Positions 37,364 through 46,728 of a stretch of 64,000 nt of DNA are shown here, piece after piece; position 1 is the stretch's first letter, and every line of letters begins with the position of its first letter. The DNA is taken from positions 1,139,501-1,203,500 of the forward strand of contig NZ_CP031963.1 in the NCBI RefSeq assembly GCF_003443675.1, written 5' to 3'. This stretch comes from Aquimarina sp. BL5. Lineage in GTDB: Bacteria > Bacteroidota > Bacteroidia > Flavobacteriales > Flavobacteriaceae. The translations under genes and the position numbers were made by a program. The notes under the pieces are model-generated. The model did no database searches and had not been told where the DNA came from. It was given only the letters and a program-made list of their open reading frames with translations.

Positions 37364-39415
37364 ATGAAAAAAATTAACCAGATCTTTATCTTATTTGTAG
37401 CGCTACTTTTAAATACAAATATTTTCTCACAACCGCCAGGAAATATTAACGACTGGCAGATAGACTCTAGATATTCTGATGAGTTTAATGGTAATCTTAA
37501 CAAATGGTTTGTCAAAAATACCACAAACGAAGGTTTTTTAGCAAGTCAGGTAAATGTCTCTGGTGGAAAGCTAACCATATCTAACTCCTGGGATGGAACA
37601 ACATCTAAAGGCGGATGGGTTGAATCCGTAAATCCAATTGCTTCTAATGAGAAGTATGGTTATTATGAAGCTAGATTAAGAATAAATGGTCCAAACAATG
37701 GCAAAGTTTGGCCTACATTTTGGATGTGGAACGCCAATGCCAATAATCCAACAGAAATTGATGTTATGGAGTATAGTGGTTTTGCTTTTCAAAATCATTT
37801 ACAAAGAGCAACATCTTCTCATCATTACACACAAAAACAACCAATAGAAGGTCGATCAAACTCTACAACTAGAGACTATTCTGTAGTACAAAGAAATGCT
37901 TTTGAAGAACATACCTGGGGTGTACTTTGGGCAAAAGATAAAATTGTATTTTTCTATGACGGTGTCGAATATTTTAGATCCAAACAACCGCAAAACGCAG
38001 CAGTTGATCCAGCACCTACAAAAATTATATTAAGCTCTTCTCCTCACTTAAGACAAACCAGATATAACATCTGTTGTAGCGGTGGTGTAGCTTACCAACA
38101 AGACAACCCCTTAACGAATGCAAATGCTGTAGGGCCTCTAGCAAGCTTTGAATTACAATGGGTTCGATTTTGGAGAAAAAAGCCAGGGACTTCGGAAGTA
38201 ACTCCTTTACCTTCTGATTATGGAAACGGTATTAACAATGCTCCTATTGGTTCTAAAATATGGTTAAAACAAGCAAGTGGACCAGGTAAATACCTATCGG
38301 TAGAATCTGGCGGTGTTTTAAAGGCAAATCAAACAAGTAATACTGCAAATAAAACTCACTTTACAGTTGAAAGCCATCCGGCAAACAATGGTATTGTTTT
38401 AAAATCGGCTGCTACAAATCAATATTTAAGAATAACTGGCACCAATGAAACTGCTCCAATTATAGCTACCTCTAATAACAAACAAGCCTGGGAAAAGTTT
38501 CATTGGAAAGATAGAGGAACGAATAAAGTTTCTTTACGCAGTTATGAATTAGATGCCTGGGTTATAGCTCCACAAAATCAGACAAATCCATCAGTTACCT
38601 CATTAGCTGCTCAACCTTTAAGTTGGGAATTATTTGATTGGGGTATAGTTGGCACTAGTAATCCGCCAATAACAAATGGGGCTCCAATCGGTAGTACTAT
38701 AGGTATTATTCCTGTGCAAGCCAGCTGGGTAAACAGAAACGGTAAACCAGCCTTAGGATATATTTCTACACGTTTTGATAATAACGGATTAGTACAATCT
38801 TATGCTGATACAAATGCTCCAACCCAAACTTGGAAAGCATGGGAACGTTTTAATGTAGAAACCCATCCAAATGGAGGTATCGCACTGAGTGTCCAACAAA
38901 ATGGCACCAAATATGTACAACATAATGGCACAGGAAACTTAACCGCAAATGCTACCAATAAAAATAGTAACGACACTAAGTTTACTTGGGAAGTACTAAA
39001 TGGCACCAGACGTTTTGCCCTTAAAACAGCTACCGGACAATATGTTCAAGTTCCTCAAAATGCTGCAGGAAACCCTATATTAAATACTAGTGCTACAGCG
39101 CGCGGAGATTGGGAGATTTTATCGTACACAGATGTGGGAAGTTCCGCAAGAGTTAATAGTACCAATTCTATTAAAACAGAAGCTGATGAGATTTTTGGGG
39201 TAAAATTATATCCTAATCCTGTTAACGCTGGAGACAATGTTTATATTGACACTAATTCCGAAGCCATACATGTTGCCGTTTACAATTTAAATGGAGTACT
39301 TCTTTTACAGGGTAAATCTTCAAAAATAAACACCTCTAAGCTTTCTAGTGGTATGTATTTGGTTAATTTATCCTCAAACGAATCTCATAAAACCATAAAA
39401 TTAATTATTAAATAA
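37364..39415 (+). CDS. GH16 endo-galactanase (agarase/porphyranase-like) with two beta-trefoil domains and T9SS tail
   Basis: A 683-residue secreted endo-enzyme. The signal peptide ends at NIFSQ. The GH16 jelly-roll (residues ~30-270) has nucleophile E131, D133 and acid/base E136 in TEIDVMEYS. Two fascin-like beta-trefoil modules follow (~295-425 and ~440-590; each opens with GAPIGS), probably galactan-binding. The C-terminal ~75 residues (KLYPNPVNAGD ... SGMYLVNL) are a type A T9SS sorting domain, so the enzyme is exported through the type IX system to the surface or medium. Agar or porphyran is the likely substrate from fold and from the adjacent GH16 and GH86. A strong terminator follows. 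Confidence 0.92.
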   Translation: MKKINQIFILFVALLLNTNIFSQPPGNINDWQIDSRYSDEFNGNLNKWFVKNTTNEGFLASQVNVSGGKLTISNSWDGTTSKGGWVESVNPIASNEKYGYYEARLRINGPNNGKVWPTFWMWNANANNPTEIDVMEYSGFAFQNHLQRATSSHHYTQKQPIEGRSNSTTRDYSVVQRNAFEEHTWGVLWAKDKIVFFYDGVEYFRSKQPQNAAVDPAPTKIILSSSPHLRQTRYNICCSGGVAYQQDNPLTNANAVGPLASFELQWVRFWRKKPGTSEVTPLPSDYGNGINNAPIGSKIWLKQASGPGKYLSVESGGVLKANQTSNTANKTHFTVESHPANNGIVLKSAATNQYLRITGTNETAPIIATSNNKQAWEKFHWKDRGTNKVSLRSYELDAWVIAPQNQTNPSVTSLAAQPLSWELFDWGIVGTSNPPITNGAPIGSTIGIIPVQASWVNRNGKPALGYISTRFDNNGLVQSYADTNAPTQTWKAWERFNVETHPNGGIALSVQQNGTKYVQHNGTGNLTANATNKNSNDTKFTWEVLNGTRRFALKTATGQYVQVPQNAAGNPILNTSATARGDWEILSYTDVGSSARVNSTNSIKTEADEIFGVKLYPNPVNAGDNVYIDTNSEAIHVAVYNLNGVLLLQGKSSKINTSKLSSGMYLVNLSSNESHKTIKLIIK

Positions 39416-39442
39416 ACCATACTTAAAATACCCCATTAGGAT

Positions 39443-39477
39443 AAAGAGATTGTTTGAAAAAGCAGTCTCTTTTTTTA
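39443..39477 (+). terminator. Intrinsic terminator after GH16
   Basis: A 10-bp stem, AAAGAGATTG (39443-39452) with CAGTCTCTTT (39463-39472, one T-G wobble), closes a 10-base loop and runs into a tract of nine Ts. It should separate the two GH16 genes into independent transcripts. Confidence 0.85.
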
Positions 39478-39485
39478 ATCAAAAA

Positions 39486-39493
39486 CATTTGTA
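39486..39493 (+). promoter_or_regulatory. Shared upstream element, looser copy before second GH16
   Basis: CATTTGTA lies 81 bases before ATG 39567 and just after the preceding terminator. It matches seven of the first eight bases of the exact element and the spacing is kept, followed by a second CATT 11 bases on. Confidence 0.35.
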
Positions 39494-39566
39494 ACACATT
39501 AAAAGACAACTGTATTATTTGTAATTATTGACTTAAATTAATTTTACAAAATATAAATTCATCGTT

Positions 39567-40433
39567 ATGAGATCTAAAACAATATTTATAGTTGTAATAT
39601 TTGTAACATTTTTAAATTATGCCCAGAACTTAACTATACCTCCAAAAAACTATGTCGACACAGTTAACGTTGAAAACTCCATAGTACGGAACAATAATAA
39701 TTTTCCGTTATCTGATCAAAACAATTCTAAAAATTGGAAATTGTTAACCCGGTATTCTGATGAGTTTGATTCTAAACAACTAGACGAAGGAAAATGGTAC
39801 CCTAACAATCCAAAATGGAAAGGAAGACCTCCAACATTATTTCACGGTTCGAATGTAAGTTTAGAAAATGGTGAAGTAGTTATTAGAGTAAACAAGCATG
39901 GTGATGAAAAAATACCTAACAACTTCACACACACTACTGGATTTATAAAAAGTAAAAAGAAATTCTTGTATGGCTATTTCGAAGCTGAAGTAAAACTAAT
40001 GGATGCTCCTTGGGTTTCTGGATTTTGGATGACTAATGTAAGTAAAGATTGGTGGACAGAAATTGATATTTGCGAAAATGCACCTGGACTTGAGTATAAC
40101 AGACATGATTTAAATTCTAACATCCATGTGTTCAGAGTACCAAAAGACAAAGGTGATGTAAAAGAGCATTTTTCTAGAACCAAAAAGTTTTATTTCCCTA
40201 AAGAATTACAGGCTGATTATCATGTTTGGGGGTTAGAATGGACACCAGAATTTATTCGGTTTTATATCGACGGTATTTTATTCCGTGAGGCAAAAAACAC
40301 GCATTGGCATCAACCTCTAGAAGTTAATTTTAATTGTGAATCTAATAAATGGTTTGGTGCACTACCAGATGATAATAGACTTGATGGCGAATATCATATT
40401 AAATACTTTAGAACCTGGGAAGTTAAAAAATAA
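39567..40433 (+). CDS. GH16 beta-porphyranase/agarase-like enzyme
   Basis: A 288-residue secreted single-domain GH16 enzyme (signal to ~residue 20, NYAQ). The active site is WWTEIDICENAPG with nucleophile E165, D167 and acid/base E170. FHGSNVSLENGEVVIRV, HTTGFIKSKKKFLYGYFEAE and the C-terminal DGEYHIKYFRTWEV are characteristic of marine beta-agarases and porphyranases. It lacks binding modules and a T9SS tail, so it probably acts in the periplasm on oligosaccharides released by the larger GH16 and GH86. Distinguishing agarase from porphyranase needs structural comparison of the subsite for L-galactose-6-sulfate. Confidence 0.9.
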   Translation: MRSKTIFIVVIFVTFLNYAQNLTIPPKNYVDTVNVENSIVRNNNNFPLSDQNNSKNWKLLTRYSDEFDSKQLDEGKWYPNNPKWKGRPPTLFHGSNVSLENGEVVIRVNKHGDEKIPNNFTHTTGFIKSKKKFLYGYFEAEVKLMDAPWVSGFWMTNVSKDWWTEIDICENAPGLEYNRHDLNSNIHVFRVPKDKGDVKEHFSRTKKFYFPKELQADYHVWGLEWTPEFIRFYIDGILFREAKNTHWHQPLEVNFNCESNKWFGALPDDNRLDGEYHIKYFRTWEVKK

Positions 40434-40551
40434 AAGCTAAATCCATATGGAAACATTTAGTGTATCAGAACTGACTTAAAAAGTATTTAGAATCAAACTA
40501 CTTATTGCTTGTAAAACGTTCTCAATTTATCAGATACTTAGCATATATATA

Positions 40552-40589
40552 AAAGTCCAGGTCAGAAAACAAACTCTAACCTGGACTTT
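40552..40589. terminator. Bidirectional terminator between GH16 and GH86 genes
   Basis: A perfect 11-bp stem, AAAGTCCAGGT (40552-40562) with ACCTGGACTTT (40579-40589), loop 16 bases, sits between convergent genes. The rest of the 172-base gap holds nothing recognisable. Confidence 0.8.
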
Positions 40590-40605
40590 AATATTAATTG
40601 TTATT

Positions 40606-43341
40606 CTATTTCTTTACAAACTTGACAAAAGAATTTTTAATCTTAATGATGTATAAACCAGTTGCCAGCGTATTTACATTAACTCCCGAATTATTATAGT
40701 TTCCTGATAAGATTGCTTTACCACCTAATTGGTAGATACTATAAGCTTCTCCGTTTAAACTTGCTGTTGTAAAACTTAGATTATCCTCTACTGGATTTCT
40801 ACTTAACCTTACTATTTCATTATTAAACTCATTTGTACTAAGCGTAAGCAAACTAAAGTCAAAAAAATCAAGATCAAATAAGAAGCCACCGCCATTACCA
40901 GTTCCACTATACTCTAATCTCAATTTTTGGGTTCCTGCTGTTAAATTTACAGAAGAATTAAAATCTATAAAATTTCTAAATCCGCCTGTTCCTGTAATAA
41001 CCTGAGTCCCTACCTGAACTCCATTTGCGAAAATCGTAATAGTTCCACCTGCATTATTGTCTGCTCCAGCAGAAATTCTCACATTGTAACTTCCCGTATC
41101 AGCGACATTAACATCATACTCAGTAAAGGCGCCATTTTGTATAAAATCTATTGCTGTACCCGAACCTCTTGGTGAAGAAACACCTATGTTACTTGAAGCT
41201 ACTGAGAAAGCCTCTGCTTCTACATTACCTGGTATAGGTAAACCGTTACACACATTTGTTGGATCATCAGGACATTCATCGTCTGCATTAGTTACAAAAC
41301 CTGGTGCAGGCAAACAAGACATGATGGAATCATTAGGATCACCTAATCCATCATCATCAGTATCCGCATAAACTAATACTGGTGTACAAGTATCATTAGA
41401 CTCACTTTCTACACTTAATATTACAGAAGCAATAGAAACAGTAGGTCGCTCAAAAACTCCACCTCCTAAGGCAATAGCTTGGCCACTATTGTTTACAGCT
41501 TGTTGATACCTAACTGTTACTACATTACTTGAAGCTTGCAATAAATTGTAAGGCACATCAATTTCTATAACACCAAAAAACTCAATTCTTCCGTTTTGAT
41601 CATAACCTCTCCAGTTAGTAGGTATTGTAATAGCTGTTCCGTTTATTTTAACTTCCGTTGGTAAAACATTTAAGTTCTGAGAGTTTCCTTGATTACCACC
41701 AAACTCTTCAACTAAAGGTACACCAACACCTAATCTCAATATAGCTTTACCAGAATTTAAAGGACCTAAATCAATAGCTCCAAAATTAAACTGATGCTCT
41801 GTATTATCGGATGCTTTTAAAACTGGAGCAAATTCTGAAGCTAAAGTCACATCAGCAGGATTTCCATAGTACTTTGTTCTTGTTATTGTTTTTGTAAATG
41901 CTATAGGTGCATCATAGGTTATTTCATAAACTTTAGTTTCGCCATTAACCAATTGTATGGCTGAAGAAAATATGTTTGTTGGCACTGTACTTTCAGAATA
42001 GATTGGATCTAAAATTCCGTTAACTATAACTGATTTTTCCGTAATACTTGAGATATCTGTTCCACCACTTAAAAAACTGACATTAAATGTTCTGTCTGCT
42101 TCATCTAAATTATTTACTATCAAAAAGGCTTTATTACCTCTTTTAAATAATTGCGCTTGAATATCTAAATCATTACTATTAACCGTTGCTCTTTCACCTG
42201 AAACATTTTTCCATAATTTATAAAAATTCTGTTTCCATGTTAATACCAAATCATTATTTCTGTATAAATTTGGCGAATCTGGATTCGGTGTATCTCTTAA
42301 AGCTGTTGGCCAGACTAAAGCTGGTGTATATGCCTTATCAGGTCTCCCGTTATCATACCAAAAATCAGCTCTTCCGGTTATGAAAGGTATATTGATTAGC
42401 GTATTATCTTCACGTTCTAAAAAGTTAAACAACATACTATTCAAACCTCTAATGGATAATGCATTTTCAGAATCACTAAATTCCTCTCCACCATATAAAC
42501 TTGTATCCTCAATAACGCCAAATTCGGTAATCGCTAATTTTGAAGGTTCCCCAAATTTTAGAGCTGTATAAGTCTCGGTTAAATCTAAAATAGCTTCAGA
42601 ATTACTTCCGGATCGTCCATTGGCTTGACCAACAACATTAACACCATCGTAAGTATGGATTGAAAGTCCATCCACCTCTTCACCTGCTATATCAATAAAT
42701 TTCTTTTGGCGATCTCTCCAATTAGTAAAACCTCTTCTTTCATAAGAAGGAAATGCATCAGAAAATCCTAAAACTTTCATATTCCCTAATTCCGGAGTAG
42801 CGTGTATTTTTGCTGCCATCTCTCTAAACCAAACACTCATTTCGGTAATAACATCTGAAGTAACTCCTCCAAAATCACCTGCTTTAACAAAAGGTTCATT
42901 AAATGGTTCCCAGAATTCTGGTCTATTTGCAGCATCAACTTCATCGATAAAATATCTCACTGCTGCGTTGGACGCATTTACAGTATTATCCCCAGGCCTC
43001 CATACGTTAGCAGGATTTGCAGTTGCAATAAAACGTCTTACAGGTCTAACAACACCATCTGACGTTGCTGCAGTAGTCGGAAAATTTCCTCTTGGATTCA
43101 CAAAGCTTCTATCGGCAAAAGGTCCGAAAAAACGTCTTCCAAAACCAACATTATTTTCTTCTAAAAAAGATCTTGAAGTTTCGTCTCCGTTCGAATCGTG
43201 AATGTTAAAAAAGTTATCTCTATTTAAAGATGAAACATCTCCTAAGAAACGTTGTTGCTCTAAGTCAACTGTTATGGTCTGCGAAAATGCAATAATCGAA
43301 AAACCTAAAAAAAATAAGATTAAAAAGTTTTCTTTTTTCAT
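40606..43341 (-). CDS. GH86 beta-agarase/beta-porphyranase with CBM6 and T9SS tail
   Basis: A 911-residue secreted endo-enzyme. Signal to ~residue 20 (IAFSQ). GH86 starts at DLEQQRFLGDVSSLNRDNFFN. The acid/base is E149 (WEPFNEP) and the nucleophile E273 (AITEFGV), spaced as in characterised GH86 porphyranases and agarases. Beta-sandwich domains follow to ~residue 640, then a Cys/Asp-rich thrombospondin-3-like linker (DTDDDGLGDPNDS, DDECPDDPTNVC), a CBM6 (EAEAFSVASSNIG to FLFDLDFFDF) and a T9SS sorting domain ending in VKK. It is the best single pointer to agar or porphyran as substrate in this part of the window. Confidence 0.93.
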   Translation of the reverse strand: MKKENFLILFFLGFSIIAFSQTITVDLEQQRFLGDVSSLNRDNFFNIHDSNGDETSRSFLEENNVGFGRRFFGPFADRSFVNPRGNFPTTAATSDGVVRPVRRFIATANPANVWRPGDNTVNASNAAVRYFIDEVDAANRPEFWEPFNEPFVKAGDFGGVTSDVITEMSVWFREMAAKIHATPELGNMKVLGFSDAFPSYERRGFTNWRDRQKKFIDIAGEEVDGLSIHTYDGVNVVGQANGRSGSNSEAILDLTETYTALKFGEPSKLAITEFGVIEDTSLYGGEEFSDSENALSIRGLNSMLFNFLEREDNTLINIPFITGRADFWYDNGRPDKAYTPALVWPTALRDTPNPDSPNLYRNNDLVLTWKQNFYKLWKNVSGERATVNSNDLDIQAQLFKRGNKAFLIVNNLDEADRTFNVSFLSGGTDISSITEKSVIVNGILDPIYSESTVPTNIFSSAIQLVNGETKVYEITYDAPIAFTKTITRTKYYGNPADVTLASEFAPVLKASDNTEHQFNFGAIDLGPLNSGKAILRLGVGVPLVEEFGGNQGNSQNLNVLPTEVKINGTAITIPTNWRGYDQNGRIEFFGVIEIDVPYNLLQASSNVVTVRYQQAVNNSGQAIALGGGVFERPTVSIASVILSVESESNDTCTPVLVYADTDDDGLGDPNDSIMSCLPAPGFVTNADDECPDDPTNVCNGLPIPGNVEAEAFSVASSNIGVSSPRGSGTAIDFIQNGAFTEYDVNVADTGSYNVRISAGADNNAGGTITIFANGVQVGTQVITGTGGFRNFIDFNSSVNLTAGTQKLRLEYSGTGNGGGFLFDLDFFDFSLLTLSTNEFNNEIVRLSRNPVEDNLSFTTASLNGEAYSIYQLGGKAILSGNYNNSGVNVNTLATGLYIIKIKNSFVKFVKK

Positions 43342-43398
43342 ATCATGTATTATTTGTATAGCTCAACAAAAATAAAGAACCAGCTTTATTTTTATTAC

Positions 43399-43406
43399 AA
43401 CAAATG
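43399..43406 (-). promoter_or_regulatory. Shared upstream element, copy before GH86
   Basis: On the minus strand CATTTGTT (followed by GTAAT) starts 65 bases before the GH86 start codon. It matches the first eight bases of the 12-base element exactly, but lies closer to the gene than the 81-87 base spacing elsewhere. Confidence 0.35.
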
Positions 43407-43457
43407 GTTTTTAGAATATAAGATTTAAGTATTAATGAATTATTTTAAAAAACATTA

Positions 43458-45272
43458 TCATAATTTATTTACATAGACGTAATAAGCTACATTTTCTTCA
43501 CTTTTAGTATTAAAAAAACTTGCTTTCAAATTAGAGACACCTTCTTTTAAACTTACCTTAAATGTAGATGCTTTATCATCTTTAGAAATTTTGTGTTCTT
43601 TCTTAATATCCGCAATTTCTATAGAAGCTTTCATATATTCGAGGTTTTTACCTTCAGGTATTGTCCATTGTAAACCTGGCAACTGTTCTGGAGTAACTTT
43701 TTCTACAATTGCGTTAATAGGTAAATCTGCTTCTACAGGGTATCGTCTAAGAGAAATCTCATAATCACCAGCTTCCTTAATATCTAGTGCCCAATAGCCA
43801 GAACCTACGTTTCCATTTCTAATCTGAATTTGATTCCAAGGGTAGTCTTCTTTATTCGAATGTACATCGTGAGCTGTTAAAGTCACAGGGTTTTCTATTG
43901 CTAAACCAACAGGTATTTTAATTTCCTCACCAAACTGAACTGAAACATCTTTCCACCAATTTTCATAAAAAGCTCGCATTTCTGATACTTTTTCAGGGTT
44001 TGATGCAGCTAAATCATTTTCTTGACCTTTATCGTTTGCAATATTATAAAGCTCTTTCCCATTGATTAAACGCCAGGTATTTTGCATTACTGAAGAGTTT
44101 TTCCACTTTTCAGGATAATTCAGACGCTGAGAATCGGTGATTAGCATTCTGTCATTTTCACCTTGTTCATTCTTTAACATAGACACAATGCTTTGTCCTG
44201 CAATTTTTCTATGATTTTTAGGCAAATCTATACCACATAATTCTGCTAAAGTTGGCATAATGTCCAATTGAGCAGTTAAAAAATTGATATCTTTTGCCGT
44301 AGAAATATTTCCATTTTTCCAATGGATAAAAAATGGCACTCTATGACCACCTTCATATTCGCTTCCTTTAGTGCCACGCATACCAGCATTAAAACCTGTA
44401 ATTTTTCCTTCTTTATTATAATATCCAGAGGATGTTCCATTATCTGTCATAAAAATTAAGATAGTATTATCAGCAATTTTTAAATCGCGAAGCTTTTGGC
44501 GAAGCTTTCCAAAATTATCATCAACGTTCGTTATCATTCCATAAAAACGTTTCTGCGTATCTGCTAAAACATCATCTCCCAAATCTTTATACAAGTTGTA
44601 ATATTTTAAGGGAACATTATAAGGTCCATGCGGCGCATTAGTGGAGATATATGCAAAAAATGGTTGATCATTCGCAGACTCCATAAACTTAGTAGCTTCA
44701 TCAAAAAACACATCTGTGCAATAACCTTTAAATTTTTGTGGTTGTCCATTTACAAAATAAGTATCATCAAAGTAATCATTATCCCAATAATCTGGTGTTT
44801 GTTGCACCCCTCCTCCATAATGCATTACTGTTTTTTGGAAACCACGATCGTGTGCTCTAAATGGATAATTATCTCCTAAATGCCACTTCCCAAAAGCTCC
44901 TGTTTTATAACCAGCTTCGGTAAACATATCTGCCATAGTTTTTTCTTCTGTACGCAGCAAAGACCATCCACCAACGGTATGCCAAACCCCCGTTGCATTC
45001 GCGTATCTTCCGGTCATTAATGCAGAACGTGTGGGAGCACAGGTTGGTCCGACATGAAAATCGGTTAGGTGATAACTTTCGTTATAAAAATCATCAATAT
45101 TTGGTGTTTTAATCACTGTATTACCATGAGCTCCAATATCACCATAGCCTTGGTCATCGGTAATAACAATGATTACATTAGGCTTCGTTTTTTTTTCACC
45201 TTCGTCTGCTTGTTTCTCCTTGCATCCAAGGCTTACTAAAAGTAATAGTGTTATTAACTTTGTGTATTTCAT
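43458..45272 (-). CDS. Cys-type sulfatase lipoprotein with C-terminal beta domain
   Basis: A 604-residue S1 sulfatase with a lipoprotein signal (VSLGC, Cys 17). Metal-binding DDQGYGD begins at residue 39; the formylglycine site is C78 in CAPTR, followed by SALMTGRYANATG. GKWHLGD and FMTDNGTSSGY follow. An extra ~130-residue C-terminal domain (from about LTAHDVHSNKED) appears beta-rich and is shared with arylsulfatase-A-like enzymes from marine Bacteroidota. Its place among GH86, GH16 and CE2 genes suggests it desulfates an agar/porphyran oligosaccharide, possibly L-galactose-6-sulfate; this is inferred from context. Confidence 0.92.
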   Translation of the reverse strand: MKYTKLITLLLLVSLGCKEKQADEGEKKTKPNVIIVITDDQGYGDIGAHGNTVIKTPNIDDFYNESYHLTDFHVGPTCAPTRSALMTGRYANATGVWHTVGGWSLLRTEEKTMADMFTEAGYKTGAFGKWHLGDNYPFRAHDRGFQKTVMHYGGGVQQTPDYWDNDYFDDTYFVNGQPQKFKGYCTDVFFDEATKFMESANDQPFFAYISTNAPHGPYNVPLKYYNLYKDLGDDVLADTQKRFYGMITNVDDNFGKLRQKLRDLKIADNTILIFMTDNGTSSGYYNKEGKITGFNAGMRGTKGSEYEGGHRVPFFIHWKNGNISTAKDINFLTAQLDIMPTLAELCGIDLPKNHRKIAGQSIVSMLKNEQGENDRMLITDSQRLNYPEKWKNSSVMQNTWRLINGKELYNIANDKGQENDLAASNPEKVSEMRAFYENWWKDVSVQFGEEIKIPVGLAIENPVTLTAHDVHSNKEDYPWNQIQIRNGNVGSGYWALDIKEAGDYEISLRRYPVEADLPINAIVEKVTPEQLPGLQWTIPEGKNLEYMKASIEIADIKKEHKISKDDKASTFKVSLKEGVSNLKASFFNTKSEENVAYYVYVNKL

Positions 45273-45642
45273 AAATTTAAATTAAAATTTTCCTTGCTAC
45301 TTAGCACTAGCGCTCCACCCCTATTTTGATTAGCTTCTTATTTTTATCCGGATTATACAATAACAAGAAAAAACTAACAAAAAATTATATTTTTTACTGT
45401 GATATTAACAGTGCCATATTTTTCATTTTAGAAGAGCTTTATTCAATATTTAAAATTATTTAAATCCATAAACTTCACTAATTAAATATGTTCTTTATTA
45501 TATATCAAATGATTTTTTTAGACGAAAACCCTCCTTAACTTTAATCATATGTGGCAAACTATAAATCAAAAGTAATGAATAAGGATAGGGCATTTTTATA
45601 AATTTAGATAGGATTAAAACTATTGATTCTATCTAAATTTAT
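45273..45642. other. 370-base intergenic region between divergent sulfatase and CE2-like genes
   Basis: No plausible reading frame. It should hold promoters in both directions. Visible items are a minus-strand CATTTGATATAT (45511 down to 45500, one change from the shared 12-base element but 239 bases from the sulfatase start), a plus-strand CATATGTGG at 45546 (97 bases before the CE2-like start) and the long hairpin at 45597-45643. Confidence 0.6.
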
Positions 45643-45643
45643 A
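45597..45643 (+). promoter_or_regulatory. 21-bp hairpin ending on the start codon of the CE2-like gene
   Basis: TATAAATTTAGATAG (45597-45611) is perfectly complementary to CTATCTAAATTTATA (45629-45643). Six more pairs inside (two of them G-U) leave a 5-base loop. The last base of the right arm is the A of the ATG. In mRNA this would bury the translation start region. It could equally be an extended DNA operator. Confidence 0.7.
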
Positions 45644-46728
45644 TGAAAATTTCCTCCCATTTTATATTACTTTTACTACTTACTAGTTGTAAATCTTTTT
45701 GCTCTACCGATAGTTTAACTATTATTAGTCATACTAACAAAAACATTAGCTATGAAGGTAGAATAGGAAAAAATGCAGACAATTCAGCTTCAGAAATATA
45801 TTGGTCTGGCTCTTCTATTAAAATAAATTTTAAGGGCACAAAAGCTAGCATTTCCTTAGACGACCAAAACGGCACTAATTATTTTAATGTTATAATTGAC
45901 GGTATACCTTCTCGAGTTTTAAAACTTGAAAAAGGTAAAAAAGAATATTTGCTCGCAGACAATTTATTGGACAAAAAGCATTCGATAGCATTGACCAAAC
46001 GCAATGAATGGACCTTCGGAAAGACTTTATTTTTTAATTTCACTATAACAGGGGAACTACTTGAAAAAGAAGAGAGAAAACCGCTATTTATTGAATTTTA
46101 TGGCGATTCCATAACCACTGGACACGGTAACGAAGATTATTCTGGAAACGACAAACCTGAAGGGAATGTCACTAATAACTACAATGCTTACAGCTCGATA
46201 ACCGCTAGAGCTATTAACGCTGAATACTCATGTATTGCTCGTGGCGGTATTGGTATTATGGTAAGTTGGTTTGATATGATAATGCCTGAAATGTACTATC
46301 GTTTAAATCCAAACGAAGTAAACAGTAAGTGGGATTTTACTTCTAAACAACCAGATATTGTCGTGATTAATTTATTTCAGAATGATTCTTGGATTGTTAA
46401 GCTTCCAGAAAATGAACAATACAAAAGACGCTTTGGGACGAAGAAGCCAGATGAAACTAAAATAATAAAAGAATATAGCTACTTTATTAAAACCATAAGA
46501 AAAAAATATAGTGATGCTTCCATCATTTGTCTTTTAGGAAATATGGATATCACTAAAAAAAAATCTGAGTGGCCAAGTTATGTCCAGAAAGCTGTTAACA
46601 GCCTAAATGACAATAAGATTTACACTTGTTTTGTGCCTTACAAAGATTCACCGGGTCATCCAAAAGTTGAAGAGCACAGATTAATTGCAATTAAATTGAC
46701 TGAATTTATTAAAGAAATAATGAAATGA
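45643..46728 (+). CDS. CE2-like two-domain acetylesterase lipoprotein
   Basis: A 361-residue lipoprotein (LLLTSC, Cys 16). An N-terminal jelly-roll (~residues 30-140, ISYEGRIGKN, YWSGSSIKINFKG) precedes an SGNH domain with nucleophile S156 in FYGDSITTG, INLFQNDSW, and the catalytic His in SPGHPKVEEH. This two-domain layout is that of carbohydrate esterase family 2, which removes O-acetyl groups from sugars. It overlaps the next gene by 4 bases (ATGA), so the two products probably act together. The start lies in the right arm of a 21-bp hairpin, suggesting control of translation. Confidence 0.85.
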   Translation: MKISSHFILLLLLTSCKSFCSTDSLTIISHTNKNISYEGRIGKNADNSASEIYWSGSSIKINFKGTKASISLDDQNGTNYFNVIIDGIPSRVLKLEKGKKEYLLADNLLDKKHSIALTKRNEWTFGKTLFFNFTITGELLEKEERKPLFIEFYGDSITTGHGNEDYSGNDKPEGNVTNNYNAYSSITARAINAEYSCIARGGIGIMVSWFDMIMPEMYYRLNPNEVNSKWDFTSKQPDIVVINLFQNDSWIVKLPENEQYKRRFGTKKPDETKIIKEYSYFIKTIRKKYSDASIICLLGNMDITKKKSEWPSYVQKAVNSLNDNKIYTCFVPYKDSPGHPKVEEHRLIAIKLTEFIKEIMK

